The notes beneath the pieces are model-generated. The model searched no databases and had not been told where the DNA came from. It was given only the letters and a program-made list of their open reading frames with translations. From CAINVV01 sp037440345 (GTDB lineage: Bacteria; Bacteroidota; Bacteroidia; Bacteroidales; Prolixibacteraceae), in assembly GCA_037440345.1 (NCBI GenBank), contig JBBIUJ010000090.1, positions 1-13,675 of the forward strand: a stretch of DNA of 13,675 nucleotides, in the 5' to 3' direction. Within the stretch, counting starts at the first letter, position 1. Every line of letters begins with the position of its first letter. This document shows, piece by piece, positions 7,381-13,675 of the stretch. The position numbers and the translations under genes are program-made.

Positions 7381-8109
7381 ATGAAAAAAATCCTTCTAAC
7401 CCTCTTTTTGGGAGTCATCTCAATTTTTCTTTTTGCCCAGGCAAAAAAACCGGTTATCATGATCGTCCCCAGCGATGTGTTTTGTGTTTCGCATGGATAT
7501 ACCATGAATGTCAATGCCAACGGCAAAGATCAGGTTTTGCCGGATTATAAAAAGTGCATGCAAGGCAGTGATGAGATGAGGATGGTCATTACCAAGATGG
7601 GTGTCATCATGGCCGACCGGGGATTCCCGCTGAAAGACCTTGAACAGACACTCAAAAGCATCGATACCCAAAGCGCCGAGCTGGCCATGCTTACTTCCAA
7701 AGGTGGGGCCGCAGTCGCCGAAACGCCCATTGATGTTCTGAAACGTACCGCGAAAGCGGATATTATCATGGACATCGACTTCAATGTAAAGCGACAGGGA
7801 CCAAGTAATTACATCACTTTCAACCTGAGGGGGCTCGATGCTTATACCAACAAGCAGGTAGCCGCGGCCGCGGGAACAGGAAAACCCTCCTCGGCAGCCA
7901 ATGTAGACCTGCTGCTAGAAGAGGCGGTACTCAGCCACATGGACGCATTCAATGGTCAACTGCAGAACTTCTTCAACGACATGTTCACCAATGGTCGCGA
8001 AGTTGCCCTTGTCATTCGTGTATGGGACAATGCAGGTGTGGATCTGGAGCAGGAGTTTGATGTAAACGGGACCAATGACCAACTCGATTTTCACATCGAA
8101 AATGGCTGA
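7381..8109 (+). CDS. DUF6175-like exported protein, N-terminal 242 residues, interrupted by TGA
   Basis: The open frame has a signal peptide (MKKILLTLFLGVISIFLFAQ) followed by KKPVIMIVPSDVFC, then MADRGFPLKDLEQTLKSI (about 77-94). The later segment (about 118-160) ends in strands describing 'GLDAYTNKQVAAAAGTG'. I recognise this as the Bacteroidota family listed as DUF6175, of unknown function; its strand-helix layout reminds me of CsgG/LpoB-type domains (inference). The frame stops at TGA 8107-8109, yet the next 78 codons in the same frame still carry family sequence, so the full-length protein would be about 321 residues. Either this copy is a pseudogene, the base is wrong, or a pair of one-base indels near 8103 and 8114 is involved. 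A truncated protein would lack the conserved C-terminal third. The 129-base upstream spacer holds an inverted repeat. Confidence 0.75.
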   Translation: MKKILLTLFLGVISIFLFAQAKKPVIMIVPSDVFCVSHGYTMNVNANGKDQVLPDYKKCMQGSDEMRMVITKMGVIMADRGFPLKDLEQTLKSIDTQSAELAMLTSKGGAAVAETPIDVLKRTAKADIIMDIDFNVKRQGPSNYITFNLRGLDAYTNKQVAAAAGTGKPSSAANVDLLLEEAVLSHMDAFNGQLQNFFNDMFTNGREVALVIRVWDNAGVDLEQEFDVNGTNDQLDFHIENG

Positions 8110-8346
8110 CAGGCCAATACGGTAAACGGAAGGTTCTCCACCATTGACGCTACCGCGACGATGCTTCGTTTCGAGCAGGTACGTATCCCAATGATGTTCA
8201 ACCTGAATGGCCGCGAAGTCGCCATGGATACCAGAAGATACATCTCAACACTTCAAAAATACTTGGCAGGCGCACCCTTCAACCTACAGTGTAAAATCTA
8301 TCAGCGGGGTTTGGGTGAAGCGTGGCTGATTATCGGAGAAAAATAA
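8110..8346 (+). pseudogene. C-terminal remainder of the DUF6175-like gene, same frame after TGA
   Basis: It reads in phase with 7381 and ends at TAA 8344-8346. It contains GRFSTIDATATMLRFEQVRI and AMDTRRYISTLQKYL, then a final LGEAWLIIGEK. These are the C-terminal hallmarks I recall for DUF6175 proteins. The first internal ATG (8161) could start a 61-residue product, but no leader or ribosome-binding signal supports that. The following gene starts 17 bases after its stop, the tight spacing expected of a real 3' gene end. Confidence 0.7.
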
Positions 8347-8363
8347 AACTAAATAGGACAGAC

Positions 8364-9434
8364 ATGAAAAAAAATAGTTTAATCCTCGTTCTGTTTGCGG
8401 CAATTTGCCTGATGGGACCGGTACGATTGGTTGCGCAGAACAGCTCCGGCGCAAGCGATGACTTTGCCAGGATTGCCATAGCGCCAACCATCCCGGATGA
8501 TTTGAAGAAACTTCCGATGGGAACGCAGGAGATGTTGCTGGGTAAAATGCGCCAAATCATCGCATTGAATGGAATGAGTGCGCTCGACAACGGTCCGCTT
8601 TTTATCATATTTCCGCAACTGATGGTTCTCAGCAGTGATGTTGCCCCAACTGCACCTCCAACTTTTACCTACAACATGGAACTGGTTCTTAATATTGCCG
8701 ACCGCTATACCGGCAATGTTTATGCCAGCGCTTCCCAAACGTTGAAAGGGGCCGGGAAGACTGAGCAGGCAGCCTACAACAACGCTTTCCAGCAGGTCAA
8801 TATCCGCAATGGCAAGTACAAGGCTATGGTCGAAAAGGCCAAAGAGGGCATCGTCGAATATTTCAATGCCCATTGCGATTTGGCTATTTCCAGGGCCAAA
8901 AGTCTTGCCGACCAATACAACTGGAGAGGTTCTTTGGGCATCCTGAATTCGGTTCCTCCTGTTTGCAAGGAGTGCTTCGACAAATGCAACGAAGCCGCCA
9001 GCGAGATTGGCAGAAAAATGCCGATTGTGATCACCGTGGAGGAGAAAGCGAAGATTGAGAAGGAGCCCGAATACACCGAGGGGCAGACCATTGATCTTGG
9101 AAACAAGATCTTTTTGCGGTTCAAAATTGCCAAAAGGATTGGGGACAAAATATTCGTCTATTTCGAGTTGATCAATAAAAATGCTGAAGATTATATCCAG
9201 AAGATGTATCGCTTGTACGAGACCATGCTGATCGACAACAACGGGGATGAAAAACGGATCAATACCATGAAAATAGGCTCCCGCGAGAGTAACAACTACC
9301 TTGATGTGACCATCCTTCCTGAGGTAAATACGGAGGTGATCTGCGAATTTCCGAAAATTAACGAGATCAAATACCTTCGTTTCTACATCAACGACAACTT
9401 CTTTAAATTCAGAAATCTGCCGATTACCAAATAA
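8364..9434 (+). CDS. Exported Bacteroidota protein with CxxCxxxC motif
   Basis: A 356-residue exported protein. I choose ATG 8364, which gives a clean signal peptide (MKKNSLILVLFAAICLMGPV, cut before Gln26). A GTG at 8322 in the same frame would add a charged 14-residue extension over the end of the preceding gene. Residues 35-145 have a CsgG/LpoB-like rhythm: strand ARIAIAP, helix, strand GPLFIIFPQLMVL, a hairpin with DRYTGNVYASASQTLKGAGK, then an Ala-rich helix. Residues 155-215 are helical and contain CDLAISRA and VCKECFDKC (Cys171, 201, 204, 208), a possible disulfide pair or metal site. Residues 240-356 form a beta-rich domain ending FFKFRNLPITK. I recall relatives with VCKECYDKC in other Bacteroidota but no function. 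The next gene is 9 bases away, so they are surely one transcript. Confidence 0.65.
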   Translation: MKKNSLILVLFAAICLMGPVRLVAQNSSGASDDFARIAIAPTIPDDLKKLPMGTQEMLLGKMRQIIALNGMSALDNGPLFIIFPQLMVLSSDVAPTAPPTFTYNMELVLNIADRYTGNVYASASQTLKGAGKTEQAAYNNAFQQVNIRNGKYKAMVEKAKEGIVEYFNAHCDLAISRAKSLADQYNWRGSLGILNSVPPVCKECFDKCNEAASEIGRKMPIVITVEEKAKIEKEPEYTEGQTIDLGNKIFLRFKIAKRIGDKIFVYFELINKNAEDYIQKMYRLYETMLIDNNGDEKRINTMKIGSRESNNYLDVTILPEVNTEVICEFPKINEIKYLRFYINDNFFKFRNLPITK

Positions 9435-9443
9435 CTTTTCCTT

Positions 9444-10736
9444 ATGAGAAAGCAAACACTGTTCATGCTGATAGCCATTTTTTTCCCGATGGCGCTGATT
9501 GCCCAGTATACGGTTCAGGAAAAGAGTGGCAAAAAGCCAGACTGGACCATGAGTATGGAGAAAAATTTCATCGTTGGCATAGGAAACGGAACCGCCATTG
9601 AAGATGCCAAGGAGAACGCCATGGTGAATGTGAAGGCTCAGATCACCACCGCTGTGGCTGATTTCATCTCCTCCACATCTGTTTCTAAAACCACCGAAAT
9701 TACTGCCGACAAACTCAATTCCCTTTACCAAAGTTTTTCGAATGTCATTACCACACAATCAGGGAAACGCGACTACCTGCAGGGGGTCTCAGCATCCAAT
9801 GTGGTGGCTTTTTATTGGGAACGGTTGGTCGATAAGGGTACGAAAGCCCAGAAATACCAGTACTTTGTGAAATATCCTTTCAGCCAGTTCGATCTCGATG
9901 ACCTGGTACAGGATTTCAGGATGAAAGATCAACAGTTGACTGATGAGATGAACAAGGTGTTGGGGCTGCTTGATACTTATGTTTCCATCGAGGAATTGCT
10001 CCAATGTCAAAGCCAGCTCTCCAAACTTGAACAAATCTTCATCGATGAACGCAAGAGCAAATGTCAGGTAGGCATCGAAAAATGCAAAGCGCTCCTGGCA
10101 TCAACCTATCTGGCCGACGCGGGAAGCGAACTTGGGAAAGTACGGTTTAGCCTGAAGATCGGCGACAAAATCGTCAGATGCGCCAAAGTGCCTGTCATCA
10201 ACTCACAATGCGCGAAAATAGAAGACCGCCGTCTCGGTATTGATGTCTGTGAAATTGCCTATCGGTTCGACGAATGCTACGATGAACCCGGAAACAATGT
10301 GAAGGTGACCTACACGATTGGCAACAACAGGCCTGAAAAAATGTTCTATTTCGACATCGCCGAGACCAAAGCCGAACTGATGATCAGTGGAAATATCCGG
10401 ATACAGGGAGGTGATGTGGTCGGCGACAAAGTTACCAATGCTGTCTGTGTCATCCCCATCAAATCGAAATTCGACAGTCCGTGCGCGGTAACCAACCTTA
10501 AACTGGAGTGGAAAGAGGGAGGCATCATCCTCGACCTTCCTGTTACGGATACTTTTAGCGGTAAGGGACAGCACGATTTGAGGGTAACCATTCCGAACGA
10601 ACTTCCAATTTCCAAAATCTCCAATGCGGCAAAGCCTTTCAAACAATTGAACGGATTCATTCTCTACAATTCGGTTAAAACCGGCAAGAGTTCCGCCATA
10701 AGGATATATAGATTGGATTATAGTACCAGTTGGTAA
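9444..10736 (+). CDS. Cys-rich exported protein with N-terminal LPP20-like domain
   Basis: A 430-residue protein with a signal peptide ending ALIA before Gln21. Residues 32-150 resemble the LPP20 domain: PDW, then the strand FIVGIGNGTA, and a long Ala-rich helix (IEDAKENAMVNVKAQITTAV), followed by strands around VVAFYWERLVD and KYQYFVKYPFS. This ordering is seen in LPP20/FlgP-like proteins and in the front of FlgT-like proteins. Residues 150-235 are helical, and 236-430 are beta-rich. Nine cysteines (188, 207, 214, 246, 256, 269, 278, 335, 347) lie after the LPP20-like part, which suggests several disulfides in the periplasm. There is no lipobox and no final barrel strand. It follows its neighbour by 9 bases; a 143-base spacer separates it from the lipoprotein gene. 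Confidence 0.65.
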   Translation: MRKQTLFMLIAIFFPMALIAQYTVQEKSGKKPDWTMSMEKNFIVGIGNGTAIEDAKENAMVNVKAQITTAVADFISSTSVSKTTEITADKLNSLYQSFSNVITTQSGKRDYLQGVSASNVVAFYWERLVDKGTKAQKYQYFVKYPFSQFDLDDLVQDFRMKDQQLTDEMNKVLGLLDTYVSIEELLQCQSQLSKLEQIFIDERKSKCQVGIEKCKALLASTYLADAGSELGKVRFSLKIGDKIVRCAKVPVINSQCAKIEDRRLGIDVCEIAYRFDECYDEPGNNVKVTYTIGNNRPEKMFYFDIAETKAELMISGNIRIQGGDVVGDKVTNAVCVIPIKSKFDSPCAVTNLKLEWKEGGIILDLPVTDTFSGKGQHDLRVTIPNELPISKISNAAKPFKQLNGFILYNSVKTGKSSAIRIYRLDYSTSW

Positions 10737-10747
10737 CCGGATTTTTA

Positions 10748-10755
10748 TATATTTG
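10748..10755 (+). promoter_or_regulatory. Candidate Bacteroidota -7 box TATATTTG
   Basis: This octamer fits the Bacteroidota consensus TAnnTTTG and lies in the AT-rich 143-base spacer before the lipoprotein gene. The nearest upstream TTG (10730-10732) is only 15 bases away, short of the usual 19-20, and the box is 124 bases before the start codon. AT-rich DNA gives such matches by chance. The rest of 10737-10879 shows nothing else. Confidence 0.25.
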
Positions 10756-10879
10756 ACATATTAAAGCTTAAAAACCTAAAACTATTCTCAGATCGTACCC
10801 CACTTAGCTATTATCAGACCAATAGAATAAACCCAATAGTGACTTATCATAATAATTACAAACACTTTAATCGAAAAAA

Positions 10880-11452
10880 ATGAAAACTAGAAGAATTTTT
10901 ACAATGGTGATTGGTATCTCCTGCATTGCTTTAATGGTAGGAATGTCCGGATGTAAATCAAAACAGGTTGTTCCCAAAGGCGAAGAAATAGTAGACCTCC
11001 CCTGCAGCGGTCCCGAGTTTTTCAGCAAAAAAGGGATAATCAGGGCCACTGCATCGGGTGAAAGCCAGGATCAGATGCTCGCCAAGAAAAAGGCCCAGGC
11101 CAACTCCAGGGAGCAACTGGCCGCGACTTTGAATGTGACCATCAAGAGTGTTGTCGACAACTACTACAGCTCCAAAGCCATTGACAATGTGGAGCAGGCC
11201 AAAACCCGTTTCGAAGGTTTGACCCGTCAGGTAGTTGACCAACAGCTTTCAGGTGTGGCCACGATTTGCGAAAGGTTGACCAAAACCAAGCAAAACACAT
11301 TTAAATGCTATATCGCGCAGGAGTTGAACAGCGAGGAAATCTTGCAAAGTATTCAGAAGAGGATCTCCGGTGATGAGAAGTTGAGACTTGATTTTGAATA
11401 TGAAAAATTCAAAAATGAGTTCAACAAAGAGATGGATAAAAGTTCAAAATAA
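10880..11452 (+). CDS. LPP20-family-like lipoprotein
   Basis: A 190-residue lipoprotein with a basic N-terminus (MKTRR), a hydrophobic core and lipobox MSGC with Cys25 as the lipidation site. Residues after +2 are Lys-Ser-Lys. The mature part runs GIIRATASGESQDQMLAKKK (53-72) and continues as a long Ala/Gln helix, the LPP20 pattern of a G-containing strand followed by an Ala-rich helix. It then has LSGVATICERLTK with Cys138 and a strand FKCYIAQELN (Cys150). The last 40 residues are highly charged and probably helical (EKFKNEFNKEMDK). In flagellates, LPP20/FlgP-like lipoproteins sit at the outer membrane around the motor; no flagellar gene is present here, so an envelope role with the neighbouring barrel and LPP20-like proteins is my inference. 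ATG 10880 is the first start giving a proper leader. Confidence 0.75.
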   Translation: MKTRRIFTMVIGISCIALMVGMSGCKSKQVVPKGEEIVDLPCSGPEFFSKKGIIRATASGESQDQMLAKKKAQANSREQLAATLNVTIKSVVDNYYSSKAIDNVEQAKTRFEGLTRQVVDQQLSGVATICERLTKTKQNTFKCYIAQELNSEEILQSIQKRISGDEKLRLDFEYEKFKNEFNKEMDKSSK

Positions 11453-11487
11453 TTGAAGTTTCTGTTTCATAGATAGTTGGTTGTTCT

Positions 11488-11522
11488 CCGGCAGACTGTT
11501 TCAAAGCGAAACAGTTTGTCGG
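11488..11522 (+). terminator. 15-bp hairpin between the lipoprotein and transglutaminase-like genes
   Basis: Arms 11488-11502 (ccggcagactgtttc) and 11508-11522 (gaaacagtttgtcgg) pair fully with two G-U pairs and loop aaagc. The two G-U pairs form only in + strand RNA; the - strand would have C-A mismatches, so it is shaped for + transcription. The T-rich ttaatctgttttatt follows. It is probably a terminator or attenuator, 55 bases before the next ATG. Confidence 0.6.
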
Positions 11523-11576
11523 TTAATCTGTTTTATTGGCAACTCATTTCGTTTCAACCCTCAAAATTACGGTGCC

Positions 11577-13675
11577 ATGAAGAATGTAGTTTTTATCCTG
11601 GTCCTTGTGCTGGCCCACACCTTCCCGGTAGGGGCCCAAACGTTCGAAGAGTATCTGAAACAACAAGAAAAGCAGTACAATTCCTATGTGAAAGAACAGC
11701 AGGAAGGAATGCAAAAACTGCAACAGGAGTACAACGATTTTGTTAAAAAGCGTAACGAGGAGTTTGCAAAATACCTCGAAAAGGAGTGGGCCAGTTACAA
11801 TGCCTTTAAGGCCAATAAGCCCATCGAGATGCCCAAACCACCGGATCCGGTCAAATACGAAGCGCCCAAAGCTCCTCCGGTTCCGGTAAAAGTCGTTGTG
11901 AAAGAACTACCGCCGATAGCTCCTCCAAAGGCTGAACAGGAACGACCGCAACTGGTGCCAATTCCTGATAAGACAGTCAGAAGGATAGAGGTGCCTATCG
12001 ACTTTTTTGGTCAGAACCTGGTGATAAAGGCCGATCCACGTACCCTGGATTTTTCACTTGGAAAGCCGGGTCAGAACGAGGTTGCCCGTTTCTGGCGTAA
12101 AATGGCAGATACAAACTACGGGGATTTACTCCTGCAAATCAACGTTCTGAAGGAGCAACTTAACTTGAATGATTGGGGTGTGTATCAATTGATCAACCAG
12201 TTTTCGGGGCGTATAGCCGCGAAAAACAACAATACAAAAATCCTTTACAACTGGTTTCTGATGACGGTTTCGGGATACCAAACCAGGTTGGCCTATTCCG
12301 AATCTGCCAATAAATTGTACCTGCTTGTCCCCTCCACCAACAATGTTTTTGGGTGCCAGTTTCTGAAATTTAACAATCAGGAGTACTATTTTATCTCTAA
12401 TATTGGAGAGGAGGTCGGATCAGTTCTGACATACGATGAGGAGTATGGGGATGCAAAAAAACGGATCAGCCTTGCCGTAACCAAACCGCTCAATTTTGTC
12501 GAGAAGTATGTTACGAAAAAACTAAAATTTTCGGGGGAGTATCCTGAAATGGAGGTAAACGTGCCCCAAAATGAGATGGCCTTTTATGCCACCTTCCCGC
12601 AAACGGATTTTTCAGTTTACATGGGAGCCCCTATAAATCCTGTCATCGGTGAGGCGCTCTACACCTATTTTGGCCAGAATTTCAGGGGAAAAAATCAGGT
12701 TGAGCTAACATCGGGATTGCTTGAATTCACCCAAAAAGCATTTGCCTATAAAACGGACCAGGCCCAGTTTGGTTATGAAAAATGGTTTTTTCCGGATGAA
12801 CTTTTTTACTATCCCTACTGTGACTGCGAAGATCGTGCTGCGCTTTTCTCCTGGCTGGTGTATAACATCGGTAAGCTGGATGTCGTTGGCGTTCTTTTCC
12901 CCGGTCACATGAGTACGGCTGTACTTTTTCCCGGTGATGTTCCCGGCGATTGCGTCTTCTCCCATCAAAAGCGATACACCATTTGCGATGGTACATTTAT
13001 TGGAGCCCCTATCGGAAGATGTATGCCCCAGTTTGTTGGTAAATCGGGCGAAATTATTCCAATGCCGGGTGTCAGTCCCGCAGATTTGCTGGCCGACAAA
13101 ATCTGGGAAAATGTTAACCAGCACGGAGGCTATCCGGGTGATGGTTCTTCGAGTGTCGTAGATGGTCAAGGGAATTTAATCATAACAGGATGGTTCGACA
13201 AGGCTTTCACGTTAGGAAAAGCGCCGGTTAACCCGACCGGAGGCCGCGATCTCTTTGTCGCATCCTTTAACCAGGAGGCCAAAGTTAATTGGGTAAAGAT
13301 ATTGGAGGGCAGTGGAGCAGAATATGTTACCGGTATCGTGAAGGATCCCGCCGGGAATTTTGTTATTTCCGGAAACTTCTCCGGGAAATTCCAGGCCGAT
13401 GCCAAAACTATTCAGGCCGAGAAGCCCGATCAATCCCTCTTTTTGCTATCCATGAAACCCGGAGGCGCCATCAACTGGCTTACACCGGTATTTTTCGAGG
13501 CGACAAAAACCCGCGAAAACATCTATTATCAGGTGCATCTCGACACCAACGGCAAACTCCTGGGTACAGAATATTTGCCACAGCAAAATATGTACTGGAA
13601 AAATTTGCTTTTGCTGGATGAAAAAAACAACCTGCTTGCCACGGGTGGGTTCAGTACCCTGCCGGGGATGATCAA
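11577..13675 (+). CDS. Exported transglutaminase-like protein with SBBP-like repeats, 3' end outside window
   Basis: Open from ATG 11577 to the window edge with no stop (699 codons). Signal peptide MKNVVFILVLVLAHTFPVGA is cut before Gln21. Residues 22-81 are a Gln/Glu/Lys-rich coiled coil; 82-130 form a Pro-rich linker (PKPPDP, APKAPPVPV), a rod-like spacer. Residues 130-410 are a mixed domain I cannot name. Residues 411-475 look like a transglutaminase/papain-type core: DCEDRAALFSWL with Cys417, FPGHMSTAVLF with His444, and YTICDGTFIGAPIG with Asp471, a plausible C-H-D triad spaced 27 and 27 residues apart. From about 522, SBBP-type beta-propeller units begin (VVDGQGNLIITGWF; IVKDPAGNFVISGNFSGKF; LLDEKNNLLATGGF). 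The domain may crosslink, cleave or deamidate protein or peptide amides, or be a structural relative. The C-terminus, and so any type IX sorting domain, is not visible. Confidence 0.75.
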   Translation, partial: MKNVVFILVLVLAHTFPVGAQTFEEYLKQQEKQYNSYVKEQQEGMQKLQQEYNDFVKKRNEEFAKYLEKEWASYNAFKANKPIEMPKPPDPVKYEAPKAPPVPVKVVVKELPPIAPPKAEQERPQLVPIPDKTVRRIEVPIDFFGQNLVIKADPRTLDFSLGKPGQNEVARFWRKMADTNYGDLLLQINVLKEQLNLNDWGVYQLINQFSGRIAAKNNNTKILYNWFLMTVSGYQTRLAYSESANKLYLLVPSTNNVFGCQFLKFNNQEYYFISNIGEEVGSVLTYDEEYGDAKKRISLAVTKPLNFVEKYVTKKLKFSGEYPEMEVNVPQNEMAFYATFPQTDFSVYMGAPINPVIGEALYTYFGQNFRGKNQVELTSGLLEFTQKAFAYKTDQAQFGYEKWFFPDELFYYPYCDCEDRAALFSWLVYNIGKLDVVGVLFPGHMSTAVLFPGDVPGDCVFSHQKRYTICDGTFIGAPIGRCMPQFVGKSGEIIPMPGVSPADLLADKIWENVNQHGGYPGDGSSSVVDGQGNLIITGWFDKAFTLGKAPVNPTGGRDLFVASFNQEAKVNWVKILEGSGAEYVTGIVKDPAGNFVISGNFSGKFQADAKTIQAEKPDQSLFLLSMKPGGAINWLTPVFFEATKTRENIYYQVHLDTNGKLLGTEYLPQQNMYWKNLLLLDEKNNLLATGGFSTLPGMI

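Noticed and set aside
8107..8109. TGA read as selenocysteine, Trp or Gly, or a programmed frameshift
   Set aside because: TGA ends two intact genes here, I see no convincing stem-loop at the right distance for selenocysteine, the family does not need one at this place, and a single frameshift would not return to frame.
8322..8363. GTG start for the CxxCxxxC protein
   Set aside because: It would overlap the end of the previous gene and put a charged 14-residue stretch before a complete signal peptide that starts at ATG 8364.
8379..9758. A 459-codon open frame on the minus strand
   Set aside because: It runs antisense across two + strand genes that have signal peptides, proper spacing and recognisable family motifs. 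It has no leader or motif and is best explained as a shadow frame of their codon use.
11477..11746. A small + strand frame of 89 codons
   Set aside because: It overlaps the hairpin and the signal peptide of the transglutaminase-like gene in another frame and has no leader or family sequence.
12705..13405. Several short frames on both strands over the last gene
   Set aside because: They are shadows of the long open frame starting at 11577, which contains the Cys/His/Asp motifs and propeller repeats throughout this stretch.

Overview
The window looks like the chromosome of a Bacteroidota bacterium, probably an environmental relative of Bacteroidales or Marinilabiliales. The evidence is a recognisable PorW/SprE type IX secretion lipoprotein, exported proteins whose signal peptides end just before Gln, weak or absent Shine-Dalgarno sequences, AT-rich spacers with AATTTGTG-type repeat words, and several protein families I know only from this phylum. 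All genes I accept lie on the + strand. TGA terminates two intact genes (527 and 2056), so the standard bacterial code applies.

Layout. Bases 1-200 are repetitive: a GACGGA/GACTGGGAT tract, a CCCTGAGCGGAGC-type dispersed word and two TTAATTyGTGTAATyyGT copies. Next is a small alkyltransferase-like protein (201-527). The 437-base gap after it holds a palindromic element of about 267 bp (650-916): two inverted arms, each with three stem-loops closing on GAA, inside a perfect 10-bp terminal inverted repeat. An Mrp/ApbC-type ATPase (965-2056) and PorW/SprE (2080-4809) follow, ending in two strong hairpins (4815-4869).

The rest (5074 to the end) is a one-directional cluster of seven exported proteins. 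In order they are: an outer-membrane beta-barrel-type protein; a small LPP20-like secreted protein; a DUF6175-like protein broken by an in-frame TGA; a secreted protein with a CxxCxxxC motif; a Cys-rich protein with an N-terminal LPP20-like domain; an LPP20-like lipoprotein; and a large protein that runs off the right edge, with signal peptide, coiled coil, Pro-rich linker, transglutaminase-like domain (Cys417, His444, Asp471) and SBBP-like beta-propeller repeats. This last gene is open for 699 codons.

How they may work together (inference): LPP20-like and CsgG/LpoB-like small domains beside a barrel and a lipoprotein suggest a multi-protein outer-membrane or periplasmic assembly. It would be loosely comparable to FlgO/FlgP/FlgT or Lpo-type accessory modules, but no flagellar gene is present. 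I recall similar neighbours in other Bacteroidota but know no established function. This cluster and the three-hairpin inverted element are the best candidates for something undescribed.
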